Assembly: GCA_900555195.1 (NCBI GenBank)
Contig: USKC01000101.1
Coordinates: forward strand, 1-9,419
DNA length: 9,419 bases
Direction of reading: 5' to 3'
Source of the DNA: an uncultured Lachnospiraceae bacterium
Lineage (GTDB): Bacteria; Bacillota; Clostridia; Lachnospirales; Lachnospiraceae
The position numbers and the translations under genes are program-made. The stretch's first letter is position 1. Every line of letters starts with the position of its first letter. The notes under the pieces were generated by a model. The model was not told the origin of the DNA, did not search any database, and saw only the letters and a program-made list of their open reading frames with translations. Of this stretch, positions 6,001 to 9,419 are shown piece after piece.

Positions 6001-8208
6001 ACACGGCGCATTGTGGATGTGGAGGAAAAAAGAGGTGAACTGCCCACTCCGCTCACCGGACCAGCCCGCTCCATAGAACGGTTTGAAGGAGCCGAGTACT
6101 TCTGCGGCCTGCTGGCCGCCCTGGGAAAAGAAAATTTCTTCCGAGGCTATTACTATTCTGCAGATACCACTAAACGGGCGATATTAAGCCATCTTCTGAA
6201 ACGCTGCTATCCCGCAAAGGAAGATACGGCTGACCGGCTGAAGACGCTGCTTGCCCAAACGGATATCCGTGAAAAACGGCTGGTGGAGGCAGCTATGTAT
6301 GCGCCTCAATGGGCTGCCTTTGCGGAGGAAATTCTCCAATGGCCCGGCCTGAAGAGGGGCATCTGGTTTTTCCACGCCCACATCAACGAAACCTTCTCCG
6401 CGGAAAAGGAGACCGAAGTGGCGCTGTACTCCCCCATCAGCCCGCAGCAGTTCAACGACGGCGCCTTTGACCGGGACTGGTTCCTCGCGGCCTATCAGGA
6501 GTTGGGAGAAAAGCGCTTCCATCTCCTGTATCAATCCGCCAAATATATCACCTCCAGCAGCAGCGGCCACCGGCGCTCCCAGCTCTATGCGGACGCCGTT
6601 CTTGGGAAGCTGAACATCGGTGAGCTGGAAGCGGAAATCATTCAAAAGCGGAACCAGGAGAAGCTGCGCTGTTACCCCCTGATCCCCATTCAGGAGGGAG
6701 ATCGGAAAGAAGCTTTAAGACGGTATACGTTCATCCAGAAGTTCCTGAAGGAAAGCAAGCAGTTCGGCGCACAGCGCAGGGAAAGTGAGAAAAAAGCCGT
6801 CCAGACCGCCCTTGAAAACCTTGCCATCACCACCGGCTTCCTGGACGTGAACCGCATGACCTGGTATCTGGAAAGCGAGAAGCTGGAGGAGATCCGTCCG
6901 CTTATGAACGGGGTGGATGAAGGAGGTGTGAAGCTGTCTTTGGAAATCGACCGCGACGGAACAGCCGGGCTTGCTGTTGAAAAAGACGGAAAATGTCTGA
7001 AAACCCTGCCAAAATCTCTGGCAAAAAATGAAACGGTTCTCGCACTGAAGGAAACGGTAAAAGAATTGAAGGAGCAAAAGCGCCGGGCCAGAGAAAGCCT
7101 GGAGCGGGCGATGACGGATGGCACCGTATTCCGGATCGAGGAATTGGATAAGATTCTGGACAATCCCGTTCTCGCGCCTCTGGCGTCCTCCCTTGTCTGG
7201 ACATGGGATATCTCCGGAAATGACCAGACGCAGCAGCACCGCAACGGCTTTCTTAAAAAGGAAGGCGGCCTCCTCCTGTTGTCCGGCCATCCGGGCGCAG
7301 ACGCACCGGTTTCTGGTGGAAACGGCCTTAGCATCCCCACTTCCGAAAGCGGCAGCCTGCCCCTTCCGGGCAATGACTCCTTGCCCCTCCCGGCAGATGC
7401 CTCCCTGCGGGTTGCCCACCCGCACGACCTAATCACGGCCGGGGAATGGGCCTCCTATATGCACCTGCTCTACGAACAGAGGCTTTGTCAGCCCTTCAAG
7501 CAGGTGTTCCGGGAATATTATCCGCTCACCGAAGAAGAGCGGCAGGAGAAAACCGTATCCAGGCGCTATGCCGGCCATCAGGTACAGCCCCAGAAAACCG
7601 TGGCCCTCTTAAAGGGCCGCGGCTGGACGGTAGATTATGAAGAGGGCCTGCAGAAGGTGTTCTACCAGGAAAATCTGATCGTCCGCATGTATGCGCTCGC
7701 GGACTGGTTCTCTCCGGCAGACATCGAAGCCCCCACGCTGGAGGTCATTCAGTTTTTTGACCGGTCTACGGGAAAGCCCGTGGATTTGGAAGCAGTACCT
7801 CCCATCCTGTTCTCAGAAGTCATGCGGGACATCGACCTGGTGGTGAGCATGGCCCATGTGGGCGGCGTGGATCCACAGGCCAGCCATTCCACCGTCCAGA
7901 TGCGTTCGGCGATCGCTGCAGAGCTTGTATCTTTGCTGAAGCTTCCGAATGTCTCCTTCACCGGTTCCCACGCAAAGATCCACGGAAGCCTGGCCAACTA
8001 TTCCGTGCATCTGGGTTCCGGCGTCGTGCACGGGGAAGGCATCGGCATGATCCCCATCCTTCCGGTACATTCCCAGGCCAGGGGACGGATCTTTCTGCCC
8101 TTCGCGGATGAGGATCCCAAGACTGCGGAAATCCTTTCAAAGATCGTGCTGCTGGCGGAAGATAAAAAGATCAAGGATCCGACTATTTTAAGCCAGATCC
8201 GGAGCTGA
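3079..8208 (+). CDS. DUF4132 (MolR/YehI-like) giant protein with HEAT-like middle region
   Basis: A complete 1709-residue soluble protein; GAGAGG (3068-3073) lies five bases before the ATG. Function is unknown for the family; E. coli YehI, called MolR in older annotation, belongs to it. The first 1200 or so residues are largely helical; residues about 486-600 read as HEAT-like repeats (RALLREALQD..VQVKEQAAGRL, EYQIQAAAELLLHFG). The DUF4132 part starts near 1255 (NRMTWYLESEKLEEIRP), includes a charged helix (about 1310-1345) and ends its first half at PLASSLVWTWD (1368-1376). A low-complexity insertion (about 1385-1445) follows, then DLITAGEW (1450), QPFKQVFREYYPL (1471-1483) and GRGWTVDYEEG (1513-1523). 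The C-terminal domain (about 1575-1709, which I recall as DUF7737) has DIDLVVSMAHVGGVDP and the hallmark GSLANYSVHLGSG (1636-1648). No WGR domain, signal peptide or membrane helix is seen, and no nucleotide-binding or protease motif. It probably acts as a large scaffold or adaptor with the small upstream protein; a defence, stress or quality-control role is only a guess. Confidence 0.92.
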   Translation: MERKNVQINREKYDAMGRLAQRGGALTEALWNYACYPYGGDRWNSLYKELTRLYGKAPEQLGSVEEFWASGLKRAVSSLTDAQFVQDMEEITRMRMEGQFSSSMWRRSYRSGDFGYHAVWAISELADCLYLRAYDMDVIDLLPCAHDWVRGFDVRLALELRRGNESVCALVWDALAGENGEVLLSSKIIRAVIISGRDDLVGLLLKLLLAARMQEGLRQQILENADAGSVHTLTRILKLCIDENLFRYSSVTRAFDTWTGLGYGDADAAVVKKCAVFAYDCLTSAETRLRFLDSPNNLEAYFALWATGCMEVKDTDQMVRTLLDDGKKYRQILGWLFISRTDSSRYRMHLAMQYLNVRDDEVLAWIVGCLSVTSSVLSTYIYRKEPFTPEANPDLPAKKEERRALFDSLRAVAEFIGNRSRTFTGNPFTFTSVTLENTRVLSCMMSLAGYDGDSEMTLELAPLRSFMNVQQRQAFYLNLLQPEKCGRHRALLREALQDRSVQVKEQAAGRLSSCRLIQEDLEALADSLRSKSSGLRKAVLSVFQKQEPQMLSSVIGHMLASKEEYQIQAAAELLLHFGKEHPELLEEHRETLEELNAAPLSTQTRILTDRLMERNVQEQEAYTKENGFGLYAPKVLAEAAAAAAKHGMQQMTTALPLLSDREFRAMLPEKQAFLAVLERMNAVFTRHADYEYETEYFDGSRSKILFGDASRQSISIPASFGNSAQLRVKQEIRPEMIPFWEEFREALGDYCTDIHKMLGLTYIMSRWNNPYIYGGKTADWFAKLEDKFAPDYSKDGYLAYQARFWQMADIVALLPWLFPAQDVFEAAMQCYQSVVLLVGMDKLSQNYLTPSGNQHIISFSERKAAPFNHRLVGHWRRLLRITATEPEKFRTWFLVEYALEREVNVAVSEGLILEDFFRACEEGILPKEALYERLMTGSNADGDIRVLTAPSSFRNRGKKILDAYSWAPELVRTVTRRIVDVEEKRGELPTPLTGPARSIERFEGAEYFCGLLAALGKENFFRGYYYSADTTKRAILSHLLKRCYPAKEDTADRLKTLLAQTDIREKRLVEAAMYAPQWAAFAEEILQWPGLKRGIWFFHAHINETFSAEKETEVALYSPISPQQFNDGAFDRDWFLAAYQELGEKRFHLLYQSAKYITSSSSGHRRSQLYADAVLGKLNIGELEAEIIQKRNQEKLRCYPLIPIQEGDRKEALRRYTFIQKFLKESKQFGAQRRESEKKAVQTALENLAITTGFLDVNRMTWYLESEKLEEIRPLMNGVDEGGVKLSLEIDRDGTAGLAVEKDGKCLKTLPKSLAKNETVLALKETVKELKEQKRRARESLERAMTDGTVFRIEELDKILDNPVLAPLASSLVWTWDISGNDQTQQHRNGFLKKEGGLLLLSGHPGADAPVSGGNGLSIPTSESGSLPLPGNDSLPLPADASLRVAHPHDLITAGEWASYMHLLYEQRLCQPFKQVFREYYPLTEEERQEKTVSRRYAGHQVQPQKTVALLKGRGWTVDYEEGLQKVFYQENLIVRMYALADWFSPADIEAPTLEVIQFFDRSTGKPVDLEAVPPILFSEVMRDIDLVVSMAHVGGVDPQASHSTVQMRSAIAAELVSLLKLPNVSFTGSHAKIHGSLANYSVHLGSGVVHGEGIGMIPILPVHSQARGRIFLPFADEDPKTAEILSKIVLLAEDKKIKDPTILSQIRS
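7357..7404 (+). repeat. Eight-residue coding tandem repeat inside the DUF4132 gene
   Basis: Two 24-base units encode LPLPGNDS (residues 1427-1434) and LPLPADAS (1435-1442). They sit in a Gly/Ser/Pro-rich, probably disordered insertion (about 1385-1445) between the LVWTWD strand and the HPHDL segment of the DUF4132 domain. The DNA units still match at most positions, suggesting recent duplication by slippage. Confidence 0.7.
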
Positions 8209-8218
8209 TAAGCGGTAT

Positions 8219-8256
8219 GGGCTGACGCGCGAATCTTCGTGTGCCAGCCCTTCTTT
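8219..8256 (+). terminator. Intrinsic terminator of the DUF4132 operon
   Basis: GGGCTG (8219-8224) pairs with CAGCCC (8245-8250). After one A-C mismatch the stem continues for seven pairs, two of them G-T, to a four-base loop (8233-8236). TTCTTT (8251-8256) follows. It begins 10 bases after the TGA of the DUF4132 gene and closes the two-gene unit. Confidence 0.88.
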
Positions 8257-8438
8257 CATAAAATTTGCAGCGGTTATATTTTAATATATCATGTCCTTCG
8301 GACATGGCCCTTCCAGGGGAGATTGCCACTTCGCTTCGCTGCGGGCCGGTATAATGCCTGGCGGAATTTTACAGATATCGGCTTTGTAAATGGGTCCCAG
8401 GGCAGCTCAACTTTCCTATTTTCTATGCGCATTCATGC
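8257..8438. other. Gene-free region with G+C-rich dyads
   Basis: No credible gene. CATGTCC (8290-8296) and GGACATG (8300-8306) form a perfect seven-pair stem with a three-base loop. Overlapping its last base, GGCCC (8306-8310) can pair with GGGCC (8343-8347) and enclose a segment containing CTTCGCTTCGC. Such stacked dyads resemble dispersed intergenic repeats of Clostridia, but this cannot be shown from one copy. The open plus-strand frame 8239-8475 lacks a ribosome binding site and starts inside the terminator. Confidence 0.45.
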
Positions 8439-8467
8439 TTGTGCGACACTGCATAAGATGCTACAAT
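8439..8467 (+). promoter_or_regulatory. Extended -10 promoter for the Rpn-type nuclease gene
   Basis: TTGTGC (8439-8444), a 17-base spacer and TACAAT (8462-8467) preceded by TGC (8459-8461). The -10 has five of six consensus bases plus the TG extension; the -35 keeps TTG only. Transcription would begin near 8474, giving a leader of about 230 bases before the nuclease start. Confidence 0.5.
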
Positions 8468-8490
8468 ACAGATAGGCATAAAATTTCTGT

Positions 8491-8522
8491 AAAGCCGTTC
8501 GGCTTTTGGCGGAATATCCGCC
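8491..8522 (+). repeat. Tandem stem-loops in the nuclease leader
   Basis: AAAGCC (8491-8496) pairs with GGCTTT (8501-8506) around GTTC, and one base later GGCGGA (8508-8513) pairs with TCCGCC (8517-8522) around ATA. Both are perfect. The first is followed only by a short T stretch overlapping its own arm, so it would be at best a weak terminator; they may stabilise or attenuate the leader transcript. Confidence 0.55.
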
Positions 8523-8597
8523 GTCTGTTCATTCTGACATTCATTTCGGAAACGCTATGCTGATTGTCTATTTCCCAATTTCTGTAACACATGAAAC

Positions 8598-8633
8598 CAG
8601 CAGGAGCGGACGAAACGGATGCTGCTCCTGCTG
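8598..8633 (+). repeat. Perfect 10-base inverted repeat in the nuclease leader
   Basis: CAGCAGGAGC (8598-8607) and GCTCCTGCTG (8624-8633) flank 16 bases. There is no T-tract after it, so a terminator is unlikely. It lies about 75 bases upstream of the nuclease start and could be an operator or an RNA hairpin. Confidence 0.6.
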
Positions 8634-8706
8634 CCCATCGCACGCGGGATGCAGACAGGGTGATACTGCCCTCCCTTCCCAGCCTGTGCGAGGAAAGGAG
8701 CCAGCC

Positions 8707-9419
8707 ATGGATGAAAAGATACGCGCCATCAGAAAATACAAAGATTCGGTTTTCCGAATGCTCTTTCGCAGCAAGGCAGCACTGCTGGGGTTGTACAACG
8801 CCCTGAACGGAACTGATTATCGGGATCCGGAACAGCTTACGGTGACCACCTTGGAGAATGCCATCTATATGAACATGAAGAATGACATCTCCTTCCTGCT
8901 GGATGTGAGGCTGATGCTGTATGAACACCAATCCACCTGGAACCCGAACATGCCGCTTAGGAACCTGTTCTATATCGCACGGCTTCTGGAGAAGCATGTG
9001 CTGGAAGAATCGCTGTACTCCTCGACACAGATTCGTATCCCCGCTCCGCATTTCGTGGTTTTCTACAACGGAGCGGAGGAGGCGCCGGAGGATGTGACGC
9101 TGAAACTGTCGGATGCCTTTGAAACAGGGCCAGTGCATGGAAAGGAAGAGGAACCGTCGCTGGAACTGAAAGTGCGTGTTCTCAACATCAACCAGGGATA
9201 TAACCGTGAACTGATGGAGCGGTGCCGAACGCTGTATGAATATAGTGAATTTGTATCACGGATCAGAAAATATGCGAACCAAGGGTCTGCTATAGAGGAA
9301 GCGGTGGAGAGGGCTGTTGCGGAATGCATTGAAGAAGGGATCCTATCGGACTTCCTTCGCAGCCAGAGAGCGGAGGTGATCGCTGTGTCGATATTTGAAT
9401 ACAACGAAGAAGAGGAATT
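8707..9419 (+). CDS. Rpn family recombination-promoting nuclease / putative transposase (partial, C-terminus off window)
   Basis: From ATG 8707 the frame stays open for 237 codons to the window edge. AAAGGAG (8694-8700) precedes it at six bases. It matches the Lachnospiraceae branch of the Rpn family, PD-(D/E)XK-fold DNA endonucleases that promote RecA-independent recombination in E. coli. Seen: YKDSVFRMLF (11-20), LYNALNGTDY (29-38), LENAIYMNMKND (49-60), LLDVRLMLYEHQST (64-77), NPNMPLRNLFYIARLLE (79-95) and IPAPHFVVFYNG after a loop. Likely catalytic residues are Asp60 or Asp66 with Glu73-x-Gln75, which replaces the E-x-K of classic members and is usual in this branch. The later ELKVRVLNIN and ELMERCRTLYEYSEFV are also typical. 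The core is intact; only the C-terminal tail, often repetitive and charged (EEGI, NEEEE), is cut off. These genes are frequently multicopy and spread horizontally. Confidence 0.93.
   Translation, partial: MDEKIRAIRKYKDSVFRMLFRSKAALLGLYNALNGTDYRDPEQLTVTTLENAIYMNMKNDISFLLDVRLMLYEHQSTWNPNMPLRNLFYIARLLEKHVLEESLYSSTQIRIPAPHFVVFYNGAEEAPEDVTLKLSDAFETGPVHGKEEEPSLELKVRVLNINQGYNRELMERCRTLYEYSEFVSRIRKYANQGSAIEEAVERAVAECIEEGILSDFLRSQRAEVIAVSIFEYNEEEE

Noticed and set aside
6690..7436. Two long minus-strand frames of about 240 codons
   Set aside because: Both are shadows of the DUF4132 gene, Arg/Ser/Phe-rich, without start signals.
8323..8355. TTGCCA and TATAAT as a promoter
   Set aside because: Good individual boxes but a 21-base spacer, outside the normal range; the site at 8439-8467 fits better.
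8461..9138. 225-codon minus-strand frame
   Set aside because: Antisense to the Rpn nuclease gene, which has clear family motifs and a good SD.
1..9419. CRISPR array, tRNA, rRNA or insertion sequence with terminal repeats
   Set aside because: No regularly spaced repeats, no cloverleaf-like or rRNA-like sequence, and no transposase with flanking inverted repeats were seen by eye; the Rpn gene is a nuclease family, not a classical IS.

Overview
The window looks like a chromosomal segment from a mid-G+C Bacillota, most likely a gut-type Clostridia of the Lachnospiraceae. The reasons are the protein flavours (a lipoprotein solute-binding protein with a TGC lipobox, an Rpn-type nuclease of the kind common in Lachnospiraceae, a Clostridia-style GNAT enzyme), strong purine-rich Shine-Dalgarno sites, and compact intrinsic terminators. 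This assignment rests on recognition of protein families by eye, not on a search.

Layout. (i) 1-855, minus strand: the N-terminal 285 residues of a peptide/nickel-type ABC transporter lipoprotein, running off the left edge. (ii) 856-1930: a mostly non-coding, partly A+T-rich stretch. It holds a long intrinsic terminator hairpin on the minus strand (955-1008), the C-terminal remnant of a decayed minus-strand gene broken by a one-base frameshift (1206-1405), a pair of near-identical 15-base direct repeats just upstream of that remnant (1453-1489), and a plausible extended -10 promoter on the plus strand (1585-1613). (iii) 1931-2449: an intact GNAT N-acetyltransferase. (iv) 2476-2503: a stem-loop made of two copies of the palindrome AAGCGCTT, directly in front of the ribosome binding site of the next gene. 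(v) 2520-8208: a two-gene unit, a 152-residue protein of unrecognised name that I read as possibly ubiquitin-like (beta-grasp), followed by a 1709-residue DUF4132/MolR-like protein with a helical, HEAT-like middle region. It is closed by a strong intrinsic terminator at 8219-8256. (vi) 8257-8706: a gene-free, structure-rich region with a good extended -10 promoter (8439-8467) and a leader of about 230 bases containing three stem-loops. (vii) 8707-9419: the first 237 residues of an Rpn/PD-(D/E)XK recombination-promoting nuclease, running off the right edge.

How the parts fit. The most interesting unit is the pair at 2520-8208. The two genes are co-oriented, lie 100 bases apart with no terminator between them, and share one terminator, so they are probably one transcript. 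DUF4132 proteins (E. coli YehI/'MolR') are uncharacterised and are often found beside MoxR ATPase and VWA-domain genes. None of those is in this window, and instead the partner is a small protein whose strand-helix-strand pattern and C-terminal Gly-Arg-Leu-Trp tail recall MoaD/ThiS-like folds. That fold assignment is inference. The transporter, the acetyltransferase and the nuclease look like unrelated neighbours with their own signals.
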